NCBI GenBank assembly: GCA_963701715.1
Contig: CAVPAX010000004.1
Location: 372,001 to 436,000, forward strand
DNA from: Methylotenera_A sp963701715
Lineage (GTDB): Bacteria > Pseudomonadota > Gammaproteobacteria > Burkholderiales > Methylophilaceae
Length of the DNA stretch: 64,000 nt
Direction of reading: 5' to 3'
Shown here: in pieces, positions 51,373 through 60,516 of the stretch
Numbering within the stretch: the stretch's first letter is position 1
Layout: every line of letters begins with the position of its first letter
Program-made: the position numbers and the translations under genes
The notes under the pieces: model-generated
Told to the model about the DNA's origin: nothing
Databases searched by the model: none
The model's input: the letters and a program-made list of their open reading frames with translations, nothing else

Positions 51373-52809
51373 CTATAACAAGAAAATGGTCGCCAGTCCA
51401 AGAAAGATGAAGAAACCACCACTATCAGTCATCGCAGTAATCAAGACACTGGTACCTACTGCAGGGTCACGGCCTAGTTTATTCATCATCAATGGGATCA
51501 TCACCCCCATCACTGCAGCTAGTAATAAATTAAGGGTCATTGCCGTCATCATCACCAAACCGAGTTGGTAGTTCCCATACAATGCGTATGCGATTAAACC
51601 AAGCACACCGCCCCACAGCAAACCATTAAGCAACGCCACACCTAGCTCTTTTTTAATAAGCGAGTGCATATTATGTAAGGAAATTTGACCCAGCGCCAAG
51701 CCACGAACAATCATCGTTGTGGTTTGATTGCCCGAGTTGCCGCCGATACCAGCCACAATCGGCATGAGCGCCGCTAATGCAACAATTTTTTCAATTGAGC
51801 CTTCAAACAATCCAATTACTCTTGAAGCAACAAGTGCTGTCACTAAATTAATCGCCAACCATGCCCAGCGATTTTGTACTGATTTCCATACAGAAGCAAA
51901 AAAGTCTTCTTCTTCGCGCAAACCAGCCATCGAAAGCATGTCGGATTCAGACTCATCACGGATATAATCCATCACTGCATCTACAGTAATTCTGCCAACC
52001 AGTTTATTATTAGCATCTACTACCGGCGCGGTGACCAAATCGTATCTTTCAAAAGCTTGTGCAGCTTCATCCGAGATGTCTTCTGGATGAAACAACACAG
52101 TATCAGCAACCATAACATCGGCCACATTAGCATCCAGCTCATTTACAACCATACGCTTAAGCGGTAATACGCCGCGTAAAATATCATTTCTATCTACCAC
52201 AAATAACTTATCGGTATGGTCTGGCAGACTTCCTAAACGACGCAAATAGCGCAATGCGACTTCTAGGGTAATATCTTCACGAATTGTGACGATATCAAAA
52301 TCCATCAAAGCACCAACGGCATCATCGGGATAAGACAAAGCGGATTCTAAACGCTCACGATTTCGTGAATCCAGACTGTCTAAAAGATCTTGCAATACAT
52401 CTTTCGGCAAGTCTGGCGCCAAATCTGCAAGCTCATCAGTATCCAGCTGTTCGGCTGCTGCCAACAGCTCTTCAGGTTCCATATCTGCAATCAGGCTTTG
52501 TCGTACAGAGTCTGATACTTCTAGCAGAATCTCGCCGTCACGATCAGCTTTTACCAGTTCCCATAAATTTAGGCGGTCTTCTAGCGGGAGCGCCTCGAGA
52601 ATGTACGCAACATCAGCAGGGTGTAAAGCATCTAATTTTTTTTGTAATTCACTTAGATTTTGCTTATGTACAAGCTGCTCAACCAACTCGTGTTTAGGCA
52701 TGTCTTGTTTGTGTACAAGATCTTCTATCAACCGATGTTTCTCCAAAAGAGAAATCACTTGTTGCAGACTTTCGCTTAGGCTTTCTTTAACTTCCTGGAG
52801 ATCGGACAT
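51373..52809 (-). CDS. mgtE: MgtE-type magnesium transporter
   Basis: This 478-residue channel has a cytoplasmic N domain (residues ~30-150, HPADVAYILEALP), two CBS domains (~165-290) and five membrane segments in the C-terminal third, including PIVAGIGGNSGNQT, the highly conserved pore motif. The acidic residues that sense Mg2+ in the N and CBS domains are typical. It precedes the MscS-family gene in the same operon, which hints at osmotic or ionic homeostasis. Confidence 0.95.
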   Translation of the reverse strand: MSDLQEVKESLSESLQQVISLLEKHRLIEDLVHKQDMPKHELVEQLVHKQNLSELQKKLDALHPADVAYILEALPLEDRLNLWELVKADRDGEILLEVSDSVRQSLIADMEPEELLAAAEQLDTDELADLAPDLPKDVLQDLLDSLDSRNRERLESALSYPDDAVGALMDFDIVTIREDITLEVALRYLRRLGSLPDHTDKLFVVDRNDILRGVLPLKRMVVNELDANVADVMVADTVLFHPEDISDEAAQAFERYDLVTAPVVDANNKLVGRITVDAVMDYIRDESESDMLSMAGLREEEDFFASVWKSVQNRWAWLAINLVTALVASRVIGLFEGSIEKIVALAALMPIVAGIGGNSGNQTTTMIVRGLALGQISLHNMHSLIKKELGVALLNGLLWGGVLGLIAYALYGNYQLGLVMMTAMTLNLLLAAVMGVMIPLMMNKLGRDPAVGTSVLITAMTDSGGFFIFLGLATIFLL

Positions 52810-52928
52810 GCTAAACCTTGATCTATCCTTAACTGCGTAAAACGCTATTATGATTTATTTTTATGATTTATTTCTTGTTTGCGTAAAATTAGCACTTAAA
52901 ATATTATGGGATTTCCCATCACGCTCTC

Positions 52929-53162
52929 ATGGCTATGCTACTTAATCTATACTCCACTTCACATTGTCATTTGTGCGAATTAGCATTTTCAATTTTGATG
53001 CAAGTGCCCGATGACATTGAAGTGAGGCTTATCGACATTGCGGACGATGATACATTGCTAGCTCTATATGGCTTGCATATTCCTGTTTTACAAAGAACAG
53101 ATTCAATGATGGAACTTCATTGGCCGTTTAGTGTGATAAATATAATTGAGTTCATTAAGTAA
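52929..53162 (+). CDS. Glutaredoxin-like (DUF836) protein
   Basis: This 77-residue thioredoxin-fold protein has CHLC (Cys13, Cys16) at the N-terminus of the first helix, a cis-Pro segment GLHIPVLQR and a WPFSVINIIEF C-terminal helix. It matches the DUF836/glutaredoxin-2-like family of small thiol proteins; the substrate is unknown. The start may be codon 1 or codon 3 (both Met). Confidence 0.85.
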   Translation: MAMLLNLYSTSHCHLCELAFSILMQVPDDIEVRLIDIADDDTLLALYGLHIPVLQRTDSMMELHWPFSVINIIEFIK

Positions 53163-53182
53163 CTACTCTAAAAATCTAGCAA

Positions 53183-53212
53183 TAAAAAAGCCAGCTTATA
53201 GCTGGCTTTTTA
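53183..53212. terminator. Bidirectional terminator of the ribosomal cluster
   Basis: AAAAAAGCCAGC and GCTGGCTTTTT flank the loop TTATA. It ends the rpoA-rplQ operon on the minus strand and the glutaredoxin-like gene on the plus strand. The stem is nearly identical to the one at 33470. Confidence 0.9.
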
Positions 53213-53232
53213 TTGATTCAACTAGCGTCGTC

Positions 53233-53622
53233 TTACTCAGCCACAACAGCTTCTGTAGTTGTATCTGGGCGATCCACCAGCTCAACCAATGCCATTGGTG
53301 CATTATCTCCATTACGGAAACCACATTTTAAGATACGCAAATAACCGCCATTACGTGCATTGTAGCGCGGACCAAGCTCACCAAACAATTTACCAACTAT
53401 ATCGCGGTCACGTAAACGGCTAAATGCTATACGGCGATTTGCGAGTGTCGCAGTTTTGCTAAGCGTAATTAAAGGCTCTGCATATTTGCGCAGCTCTTTC
53501 GCTTTTGGCAAAGTTGTTCTAATAATTTCATGGCGCAACAGTGATGTTGTCATGTTGCGGAACATGGCCGCGCGATGACTGCTGGTACGATTTAATTTAC
53601 GATTGCTATTACCGTGACGCAT
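53233..53622 (-). CDS. rplQ: 50S ribosomal protein L17
   Basis: This 129-residue L17 begins MRHGNSNRKLNRTSSHRAAM, with TTLPKAKELRKYAEPLITL. It is the last gene of the alpha operon and is followed by the bidirectional terminator. The C-terminal tail (DTTTEAVVAE) is acidic, as in other betaproteobacteria. rpoA lies 26 bases upstream. Confidence 0.98.
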   Translation of the reverse strand: MRHGNSNRKLNRTSSHRAAMFRNMTTSLLRHEIIRTTLPKAKELRKYAEPLITLSKTATLANRRIAFSRLRDRDIVGKLFGELGPRYNARNGGYLRILKCGFRNGDNAPMALVELVDRPDTTTEAVVAE

Positions 53623-53648
53623 AGTAATTCCTTAAAGTTTCTTTAATA

Positions 53649-54635
53649 TTAGGCTTTTTCTAAGCCAACAGGCGGCCAGTTTTCAAGCTTCATGCCCAGA
53701 GTTAAGCCTTTAGTTGCTAATACATCTTTAATTTCATTCAAAGATTTGCGGCCTAAGTTAGGGGCTTTTAATAATTCATTCTCGCTACGTTGGATTAAAT
53801 CACCAATGTAAAAAATATTTTCTGCTTTCAGGCAGTTAGCAGAACGCACTGTTAATTCTAAGTCATCAACTGGACGCAACAGAATTGGATCAACCTGCGG
53901 TGCAGACTTCACTTCCACTTCGCTTGGGGATCCCTCCAAATTAGCAAACACTGATAGTTGACCAATTAAGATACGCGCCGCATCACGAATCGCTTGTTCT
54001 GGCTCAATGATGCCGTTAGTTTCAACATCCATCACCAACTTATCTAAGTCAGTCCGTTGTTCAACGCGCGCACTTTCGACTTGATAGCTCACTTTATTAA
54101 TTGGGCTAAATGACGCGTCTACCATAATAAAGCCCAGAACGCGGTCTTCTTCATCAGCTTTCTGGCGTGCTGGAACAGGCTGATAACCTCGACCCATTTC
54201 AACCTTAACTTCTAAGTTCAGCTTGCCACCTTTAGTTAAGTGTGCAATCACATGATTTGGATTCACGATTTCAGCATCATGCCCAGTTTCAAAATCGCCC
54301 GCAGTTACTACACCTTCGGTAGATTTATTCAACGTTAAAATTGTTTCAGATTTATTGTTGAGTTTTAATGCCACACCTTTTAGGTTAAGCAAAATATCAA
54401 CAACATCTTCTTGCACACCGTCAATGGTTGAGTATTCATGTACAACACCATCAATTTTAACTTCAGTGATAGCAAAACCTGGGATTGATGATAACAATAC
54501 ACGACGTAGTGCATTGCCTAATGTATAGCCAAAACCACGCTCCATTGGCTCTAAAGTAACGCGCGCGCGCAATGGCGTAATTACTTCTACATCAACCACA
54601 TGTGGTTTTAAATATTCAGTTGGATTGTTTTGCAT
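53649..54635 (-). CDS. rpoA: RNA polymerase alpha subunit
   Basis: This 328-residue protein has the N-terminal dimerisation domain (GFGYTLGNALRRVLLSSIPG, about 30-50) that seeds polymerase assembly and the C-terminal domain (RSANCLKAENIFYIGDL, NLGRKSLNEIKDVL) that contacts UP elements and activators. Length and motifs are standard. It lies between rpsD and rplQ, as in all proteobacterial alpha operons. Confidence 0.99.
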   Translation of the reverse strand: MQNNPTEYLKPHVVDVEVITPLRARVTLEPMERGFGYTLGNALRRVLLSSIPGFAITEVKIDGVVHEYSTIDGVQEDVVDILLNLKGVALKLNNKSETILTLNKSTEGVVTAGDFETGHDAEIVNPNHVIAHLTKGGKLNLEVKVEMGRGYQPVPARQKADEEDRVLGFIMVDASFSPINKVSYQVESARVEQRTDLDKLVMDVETNGIIEPEQAIRDAARILIGQLSVFANLEGSPSEVEVKSAPQVDPILLRPVDDLELTVRSANCLKAENIFYIGDLIQRSENELLKAPNLGRKSLNEIKDVLATKGLTLGMKLENWPPVGLEKA

Positions 54636-54684
54636 AAAATTCCTTGACGTTATCTGGTGAATGAGCGATTTAACTAAGTATTAA

Positions 54685-55314
54685 TTACTTAGAATACAGC
54701 TCAACGACCAATGACTCGTTAATGGTTGAAGGCAAATCATCACGTTGTGGTTTAGCTTTAAATGTACCGCGTAAAGCTTTCACATCGACTTCTAACCACT
54801 CTGGAAAACCGCGTTGCTCAGCAGCTTCAAGTGCACCTTTAATACGCAACTGTGTTTTTGCTGCTTCGGCAACTGAAATCACATCGCCAGCTTTTACTTG
54901 GTATGAAGGAATATTGACGCGTTTACCGTTCACTAAAATACTATTGTGACGCACGATTTGACGTGCTTCAGTGCGTGAACCACCCAAGCCCATACGGAAA
55001 GCAACATTATCTAAGCGACATTCAAGTAGTTGCAACAAATTCTCACCAGTAATGCCTTTTTGACGATCAGCTTCAGCGTAATAGCTGCGGAACTGACCTT
55101 CCAAAATACCGTAAATACGACGTACTTTTTGCTTTTCGCGTAATTGCACACCATAGTCTGACAAACGTGCGTTACGACGCTGACCATGTTGGCCAGGTGG
55201 GAAATTACGCTTTTCAATTGCGCATTTATCCGTGAAGCATTTTTCTGCTTTCAAGAATAATTTTTCGCCCTCACGGCGACATTGACGGCATTTAGGGTCT
55301 AAATTTCTAGCCAA
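54685..55314 (-). CDS. rpsD: 30S ribosomal protein S4
   Basis: This 209-residue S4 nucleates 16S rRNA assembly and in E. coli represses the alpha operon. The S4 RNA-binding domain is clear (ECRLDNVAFRMGL, ARQIVRHNSILVNGKRVNIPS). The zinc-like N-terminal cysteines (CRQCRREGEKLF) are present, as in some betaproteobacteria. rpsK precedes it by 20 bases. Confidence 0.98.
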   Translation of the reverse strand: MARNLDPKCRQCRREGEKLFLKAEKCFTDKCAIEKRNFPPGQHGQRRNARLSDYGVQLREKQKVRRIYGILEGQFRSYYAEADRQKGITGENLLQLLECRLDNVAFRMGLGGSRTEARQIVRHNSILVNGKRVNIPSYQVKAGDVISVAEAAKTQLRIKGALEAAEQRGFPEWLEVDVKALRGTFKAKPQRDDLPSTINESLVVELYSK

Positions 55315-55334
55315 AATAGTTCTCCAGTAATCTC

Positions 55335-55724
55335 TTAGATGCGACGTTTTTTAGGTGGACGACAGCCATTGTGTGGCACTGGCGTCACATCGGTAATGCT
55401 GGTAATTTTAAAACCAGCCGCATTAAGCGCACGCACTGCAGATTCACGGCCTGGGCCTGGACCTTTGATGCGCACTTCTAAATTTTTAACACCAGACTCT
55501 TGTGCAGATTTACCTGCAACCTCAGCAGCAACCTGTGCGGCAAATGGTGTACTTTTACGTGAGCCTTTGAAACCCTGTCCACCTGATGTTGCCCACGAAA
55601 GCGCATTGCCCTGACGGTCAGTGATTGTAATAATCGTATTGTTAAAAGAAGCATGCACGTGGGCAATACCCTCTGCAATATTCTTTTTAACTTTTTTTCT
55701 TACACGTACATTAGCTTTTGCCAT
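55335..55724 (-). CDS. rpsK: 30S ribosomal protein S11
   Basis: This 129-residue S11 sits at the platform of the small subunit. It has ASFNNTIITITDRQGNALSW and the C-terminal DVTPVPHNGCRPPKKRR, both strongly conserved. It is flanked by rpsM and rpsD in the alpha operon. Confidence 0.98.
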   Translation of the reverse strand: MAKANVRVRKKVKKNIAEGIAHVHASFNNTIITITDRQGNALSWATSGGQGFKGSRKSTPFAAQVAAEVAGKSAQESGVKNLEVRIKGPGPGRESAVRALNAAGFKITSITDVTPVPHNGCRPPKKRRI

Positions 55725-55762
55725 GTTGTACTGTCCTTACCAATAAATCTTAATAAAATTAA

Positions 55763-56125
55763 TTACTTAGCTTGCTTAATTGCCTTAACTGGACCCTTGC
55801 GTGTGCGCGCATTGGTTTTTGTGCGCTGACCACGAACTGGCAAGCCACGACGGTGACGCACACCACGATAGCAACCCAAATCCATTAAACGTTTAATATT
55901 CATAGAAACTTCACGGCGTAAATCGCCCTCTACTTTTACTTTGGCCACTTCGTCACGAAGCTTTTCTACGTCAGCATCGTTTAGATCCTTCACTTTTGTA
56001 GAAGCCAAAACACCAGCAGCAACACAAATCTTTTGCGCTGTATTTCTACCAATACCATAAATCGCAGTTAACGCGATTTCAGCGTGTTTATTATTCGGGA
56101 TATTAACCCCAGCAATACGAGCCAT
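55763..56125 (-). CDS. rpsM: 30S ribosomal protein S13
   Basis: This 120-residue S13 makes head-domain and P-site tRNA contacts. It starts MARIAGVNIPNNKHAEIAL and ends in a basic RTKTNARTRKG tail. It is the first gene of the alpha operon after rpmJ; a 108-bp gap to rpmJ could hold a leader, but I see no clear structure in it. Confidence 0.98.
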   Translation of the reverse strand: MARIAGVNIPNNKHAEIALTAIYGIGRNTAQKICVAAGVLASTKVKDLNDADVEKLRDEVAKVKVEGDLRREVSMNIKRLMDLGCYRGVRHRRGLPVRGQRTKTNARTRKGPVKAIKQAK

Positions 56126-56233
56126 ACTTTAACTCCAAAACAAATCGCAACTTACAGCGACCAAATAAAAAAGCCTTGAATTCTAACAGTTTATGTCTAC
56201 TTTTTCAAACCTAAACAAAACTGTTAATATCAA

Positions 56234-56347
56234 TTAACCTTGACGTTGTTTATGACGTGGATCTGTACATATGATACGTACAACGCCACGACGACGAACA
56301 ACTTTACAGTTACGGCACAATGTTTTTACTGATGCACGAACTCTCAT
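56234..56347 (-). CDS. rpmJ: 50S ribosomal protein L36
   Basis: This 37-residue L36 is too short for most ORF callers. It reads MRVRASVKTLCRNCKVVRRR, with CxxC near residues 11-14, a third Cys in IICTD and a His, the zinc-binding (C-plus) form. The standard place between infA and rpsM supports the call. Confidence 0.97.
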   Translation of the reverse strand: MRVRASVKTLCRNCKVVRRRGVVRIICTDPRHKQRQG

Positions 56348-56377
56348 AATTACCTCACTACTACTAACCCTGTTAAA

Positions 56378-56596
56378 CTACTTTACGCGGAATGTAATCC
56401 GCGCTCTTGTTAAATCATAAGGCGTCATTTCAACTGTCACCTTGTCACCTGGTAAAATACGGATATAGTGCATACGCATTTTTCCAGAAATATATCCTAA
56501 TACTGTGTGTCCATTTTCCAACTTAACCTTGAATGTTGCATTTGGGAGATTTTCTAAGATCTCACCTTGCATCTCAATACGGTCTTCTTTTGCCAT
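56378..56596 (-). CDS. infA: Translation initiation factor IF-1
   Basis: This 72-residue OB-fold protein blocks the A site during initiation. It has IEMQGEILENLPNATFKV and ILPGDKVTVEMTPYDLTRARI. It lies between secY and rpmJ, the usual betaproteobacterial site. Whether a second infA exists elsewhere cannot be seen. Confidence 0.97.
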   Translation of the reverse strand: MAKEDRIEMQGEILENLPNATFKVKLENGHTVLGYISGKMRMHYIRILPGDKVTVEMTPYDLTRARITFRVK

Positions 56597-56604
56597 CTTT
56601 AAAG

Positions 56605-57930
56605 TTACCGCGCTCCTGCGCCACCTTTAAAATTCGCTTTTTTGAGCAACCCTTCATACTGATGCGACATCAAGTGTGATTGCACCTGTGTCATAAAATC
56701 CATGGTTACTACAACAATAATCAATAACGAAGTCCCGCCAAAATAAAATGGGGTATTAAATTTCAACCTTAAAAACTCAGGTAACAAACACACCAAGGTA
56801 ATATACACAGCACCTACCAAAGTTAGACGACCCATAATTGTGTCAATGTACTTAGCAGTTTGCTCTCCAGGGCGAATGCCTGGCACAAATGCACCACTTT
56901 TCTTTAAATTTTCAGCTGTCTCTTTTGGGTTAAATACTAACGCCGTATAAAAGAAACAGAAAAATATAATCGCTGCCGCAAAAAACAAAATATAAATTGG
57001 CTGACCAGGCGACAGCAGATTACTGAGGTCTTTTAGCCAATATAAATTTTCACTGCTGCCAAACCAGCCAGCTAAGGTCGCTGGAAACAAAATAATACTT
57101 GATGCAAAAATTGGAGGAATCACACCTGCCATATTAAGTTTTAATGGTAGATGGGTTGTTTGACCGCCATACACTTTATTACCAACTTGGCGCTTAGCGT
57201 AGTTCACCGTGATTTTACGTTGACCACGCTCTACAAACACCACCAAAGCTGTTACTAACAGTACTGCTACAAACAAGAACATTACTAGCGGTATTGAGAA
57301 AGCACCTGTACGCGCTAACTCTAAAGTACTGCCAATTGCACTCGGTAATCCAGCTACAATCCCGGCAAAAATGATAATTGAGATACCATTACCGATTCCG
57401 CGTTCTGTAATCTGCTCACCCAACCACATCAAAAACATTGTGCCACTCACCAGCGTCACTACAGCCGTCAATCTAAATGCCAGTCCTGGGTCTAACACTA
57501 AGCCGGCCTGTCCTTCCAACGCAATAGCAATGCCCAAGGCTTGAAACGTTGCTAACAATAACGTTCCGTAGCGAGTGTACTTAGTAATCGTACGTCTGCC
57601 AGCTTCGCCTTCCTTTTTCAACTGCTCTAGCTTAGGCGAAACAACTGTCGCCAGTTGCATAATAATAGATGCAGAAATGTAAGGCATTATTCCCAAAGCA
57701 AACACTGTGAAACGAGACAAAGCGCCACCTGAAAACATATTAAACATGCCCAGTATGCCGTTATTTTGCGAATCAAATAATTGCTTCAATACAGCTGGAT
57801 CAATGCCTGGCACAGGTATATGCGCGCCCAAGCGAAACACCACCAATGCGCCCAGCACAAACCATAAGCGGCTTTTCAGCTCACTCATTTTACCCACTGA
57901 TCCTAAAAAACTATCTTGCGCCAAGGCCAA
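56605..57930 (-). CDS. secY: SecY, protein translocase channel subunit
   Basis: This 441-residue protein forms the SecYEG channel with ten membrane segments. Seen: RLGAHIPVPGIDP, the plug-region GALSRFTVFALGIMPYISASI and cytoplasmic loops such as ERGQRKITVNYAKRQ. The start is non-AUG: the frame opens with TTG at 57930 (and another TTG at 57924, which has better spacing from AAGAGA). The first ATG, 14 codons in, would remove part of the N-terminal helix. It follows rplO by eight bases. Confidence 0.97.
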   Translation of the reverse strand: MALAQDSFLGSVGKMSELKSRLWFVLGALVVFRLGAHIPVPGIDPAVLKQLFDSQNNGILGMFNMFSGGALSRFTVFALGIMPYISASIIMQLATVVSPKLEQLKKEGEAGRRTITKYTRYGTLLLATFQALGIAIALEGQAGLVLDPGLAFRLTAVVTLVSGTMFLMWLGEQITERGIGNGISIIIFAGIVAGLPSAIGSTLELARTGAFSIPLVMFLFVAVLLVTALVVFVERGQRKITVNYAKRQVGNKVYGGQTTHLPLKLNMAGVIPPIFASSIILFPATLAGWFGSSENLYWLKDLSNLLSPGQPIYILFFAAAIIFFCFFYTALVFNPKETAENLKKSGAFVPGIRPGEQTAKYIDTIMGRLTLVGAVYITLVCLLPEFLRLKFNTPFYFGGTSLLIIVVVTMDFMTQVQSHLMSHQYEGLLKKANFKGGAGAR

Positions 57931-57938
57931 TTCTCTTC

Positions 57939-58376
57939 TTACGCTTCTACAACTTTTCCGCCAGCCGCTTCAATCGCCGCACGAGCACCTTTGGTAAGCA
58001 ATAAACCTTGCACTTTTACCTTTTTGGTTAATTCACCAGATAAATATACTTTTGCTGCTTTTACTGTGCCAGAAATCAATTTGGCAGATTTTAAGGCTAA
58101 CAAATCAATGACATCAGCATCCAGCTCCAGCAATTCACTAGTACGAATTCGTGCCGTATCGGCCTTGGTCATTGATTTAAAGCCTCGCTTAGGCAAGCGA
58201 CGTTGCAAAGGCATTTGACCACCTTCAAAACCTACTTTATGAAAGCCACCTGTACGTGATTTTTGGCCTTTATGCCCACGTCCAGCTGTTTTTCCCAACC
58301 CAGAACCTATGCCACGGCCAACACGACGTGCAGCTTTTTTTGCGCCTTCTGCAGGCTTAATTGTATTTAATTGCAT
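57939..58376 (-). CDS. rplO: 50S ribosomal protein L15
   Basis: This 145-residue L15 shows the basic glycine-rich N-terminus RRVGRGIGSGLGKTAGRGHKG and the C-terminal VKVQGLLLTKGARAAIEAAGG. Its ATG shares one base with the rpmD stop (TAATG), so translation is coupled. It precedes secY in the standard order. Confidence 0.98.
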   Translation of the reverse strand: MQLNTIKPAEGAKKAARRVGRGIGSGLGKTAGRGHKGQKSRTGGFHKVGFEGGQMPLQRRLPKRGFKSMTKADTARIRTSELLELDADVIDLLALKSAKLISGTVKAAKVYLSGELTKKVKVQGLLLTKGARAAIEAAGGKVVEA

Positions 58377-58663
58377 TATGCTTCTACCTTTAAGAGATAG
58401 CCAACAGCATTAATCATGCCGCGAATTGCTGGCGTGTCTTGTAACTCAACTGTATGGTGCATACGACGCAAACCTAAGCCTTTTACTGTAGCTTTATGTG
58501 CCTCAATACGACCGATAACGCTTCTAACCAAAGTAACTTTAATCGCTTTGCCTTCTTTAGCTTTAGGGCTTGCTTTCGCTTTTGCCTCAGCCTTAACTGG
58601 TGCACCAGTTTTTGCTTTCGTAGTAGCTTTTACTTTTATATCTTCTGTTTTAGCTGTAGCCAT
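58376..58663 (-). CDS. rpmD: 50S ribosomal protein L30 with an Ala/Lys-rich N-terminal extension
   Basis: The conserved L30 fold occupies residues ~41-95 (IKVTLVRSVIGR and GLGLRRMHHTVELQDTPAIRGM). Ordinary L30 is about 60 residues; this one has ~38 extra N-terminal residues rich in Ala, Lys and Pro (for example KTGAPVKAEAKAKASPK), reminiscent of histone-H1-like tails. The extension is encoded by the same frame with no internal Met before the core, so it is probably translated. It sits between rpsE and rplO as expected. Confidence 0.94.
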   Translation of the reverse strand: MATAKTEDIKVKATTKAKTGAPVKAEAKAKASPKAKEGKAIKVTLVRSVIGRIEAHKATVKGLGLRRMHHTVELQDTPAIRGMINAVGYLLKVEA

Positions 58664-58665
58664 AA

Positions 58666-59178
58666 TTAACCTCTAATTTCTTCTACAGATTTACCACGTT
58701 TCGCAGCGATTTCTGCTGGAGTATTCATTGACTCCAATCCATTTAAAGTTGCACGAACTAGGTTATACGGGTTCGTTGAACCAATACACTTGGCCACCAC
58801 ATTAGTAACACCCATCACTTCAAAGATAGCACGCATAGCGCCGCCAGCAATAATGCCAGTACCTTCAGAAGCCGGTTGAATAAACACTTTAGCAGCACCA
58901 TGAACGCCTGTTACCGCATGATGCAAAGTACCGTTATTCAAATTTACCTTCAACATACCACGACGCGCTTCATCCATGGCTTTCTGTACCGCAACCGGCA
59001 CTTCACGCGCCTTGCCTTTACCCATACCCACCGCACCATCACCATCACCGACCACTGTCAATGCAGCGAAACTCATGATACGACCACCCTTAACCGTTTT
59101 ACTTACACGATTTACGGTAATCATTTTTTCACGCAAACCATCCGTTTGCTGTGATTGTTGCTCGATTTCTTTAGCCAT
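58666..59178 (-). CDS. rpsE: 30S ribosomal protein S5
   Basis: This 170-residue S5 affects translational accuracy. The N-terminal double-stranded RNA-binding-like domain (REKMITVNRVSKTVKGGRIM) and VGDGDGAVGMGKGKA are intact, as is GTGIIAGGAMRAIFE. It precedes rpmD by two bases. Confidence 0.98.
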   Translation of the reverse strand: MAKEIEQQSQQTDGLREKMITVNRVSKTVKGGRIMSFAALTVVGDGDGAVGMGKGKAREVPVAVQKAMDEARRGMLKVNLNNGTLHHAVTGVHGAAKVFIQPASEGTGIIAGGAMRAIFEVMGVTNVVAKCIGSTNPYNLVRATLNGLESMNTPAEIAAKRGKSVEEIRG

Positions 59179-59193
59179 TATCCGTCTCGCTTA

Positions 59194-59547
59194 TTAGAAT
59201 GACAGACCGTTTTCACGCGCAGCATCTGCCAACGCCTTGATACGACCATGATATTTATAGCCTGAGCGATCAAAGGCCACGGTAGTAATACCTGCTTTTT
59301 TCGCTTTTTCAGCAATACGCCTGCCTATCACTGCAGCAGCCTCTACATTGCCGCCATTTTTTACTTTCTTACGCACATCAGCCTCAACGGTTGAAGCGCT
59401 CGCCAGTACTTTATCGCCGGTTTCAGCAATAATTTGCGCATAAATGTGCGTATTTGTACGATGCACGCTTAAACGTGTAACTTTTAACTCGGCAATTTTG
59501 GCACGGGTTTTACGTGCACGGCGCAAGCGGTTATTTACATTGTTCAT
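59194..59547 (-). CDS. rplR: 50S ribosomal protein L18
   Basis: This 117-residue L18 binds 5S rRNA. It has RARKTRAKIAELKVTRLSVHR, and ends GRIKALADAARENGLSF, the conserved C-terminus. It lies between rplF and rpsE in the spc operon. Confidence 0.98.
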   Translation of the reverse strand: MNNVNNRLRRARKTRAKIAELKVTRLSVHRTNTHIYAQIIAETGDKVLASASTVEADVRKKVKNGGNVEAAAVIGRRIAEKAKKAGITTVAFDRSGYKYHGRIKALADAARENGLSF

Positions 59548-59561
59548 TTTTTAAGCCCTAA

Positions 59562-60095
59562 TTATTTTTTCTTGGTTTCTTTAATCGCTACCACTTCATC
59601 TGCATAGCGAACACCTTTGCCCTTGTATGGCTCTGGTGCACGGTAAGAACGAATCTGCGCCGCAATTTGACCAATGACCTGCTTATCAAAACCAGTCAAG
59701 ATTACTTCTGTTGGTGTTGGGGTTTGCACAGTAACTCCAGCAGGCATCTTATGGTTGATTGGATGTGAATAACCCAATTCCAAATTAAGCATTGCACCTT
59801 GTGCATTAGCTTTATAACCAACACCAACTAGAGTCAATTTACGCGTAAAGCCTGCCGAAACACCTTGCACCATATTAGCCACCAATGCACGCAATGTACC
59901 TGACATGGCGCGCGAATGCTGACTATCACTCGTTGCAGTAAAAGTAATTGTTTCGCCATCGCGCTTCAATTCAACAGCATCCGTCAACGGATGTGACAGC
60001 TTGCCCAATGGACCGCTCACAGAGATATTGTTCGCGCTTAATACAACTTCGACCTTGGCTGGAATAGCTACTGGATTTTTAGCAACACGTGACAT
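59562..60095 (-). CDS. rplF: 50S ribosomal protein L6
   Basis: This 177-residue L6 supports the factor-binding site. It has the duplicated fold with VSGPLGKLSHPL and the C-terminal PEPYKGKGVRYADEVV, strongly conserved. It is flanked by rpsH and rplR. Confidence 0.98.
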   Translation of the reverse strand: MSRVAKNPVAIPAKVEVVLSANNISVSGPLGKLSHPLTDAVELKRDGETITFTATSDSQHSRAMSGTLRALVANMVQGVSAGFTRKLTLVGVGYKANAQGAMLNLELGYSHPINHKMPAGVTVQTPTPTEVILTGFDKQVIGQIAAQIRSYRAPEPYKGKGVRYADEVVAIKETKKK

Positions 60096-60105
60096 TTGCT
60101 TCTCC

Positions 60106-60501
60106 TTAAGCCACTACGCACAACACTTCGCCACCGATACCGGCAGCTTGTGCTTTACGATCTGTCATTACACCCTTGGATGTAGACAATATTGTCACAC
60201 CAAGACCATTCATTACCTTAGGTATATTTTGACTGCCTTTGTAAACACGTAGCCCAGGCTTGCTCACACGATCAATCTTTTCGATCACTGGACGTCCAGC
60301 ATAATATTTCAAGCTAATGCTTAAAACAGGTTTACCCTCATTTGCATGAACAGCATAATCGTCAATATAACCTTCATCTTTTAACACGCTGGCAATAGCG
60401 CCTTTGAGTTTAGATGCAGGCATAGAAACTGAAAGCTTATTTACACTTTGTGCGTTACGAATACGCGTTAGCATATCGGCAATCGGATCACTCATACTCA
60501 T
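60106..60501 (-). CDS. rpsH: 30S ribosomal protein S8
   Basis: This 131-residue S8 binds 16S helix 21 and in E. coli represses the spc operon. It starts MSMSDPIADMLTRIRNAQ and ends in GIGGEVLCVVA. A second Met two codons in is an alternative start. No S8-like operator hairpin was recognised near rplE. Confidence 0.98.
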   Translation of the reverse strand: MSMSDPIADMLTRIRNAQSVNKLSVSMPASKLKGAIASVLKDEGYIDDYAVHANEGKPVLSISLKYYAGRPVIEKIDRVSKPGLRVYKGSQNIPKVMNGLGVTILSTSKGVMTDRKAQAAGIGGEVLCVVA

Positions 60502-60516
60502 AAATCTACCCCTCCG

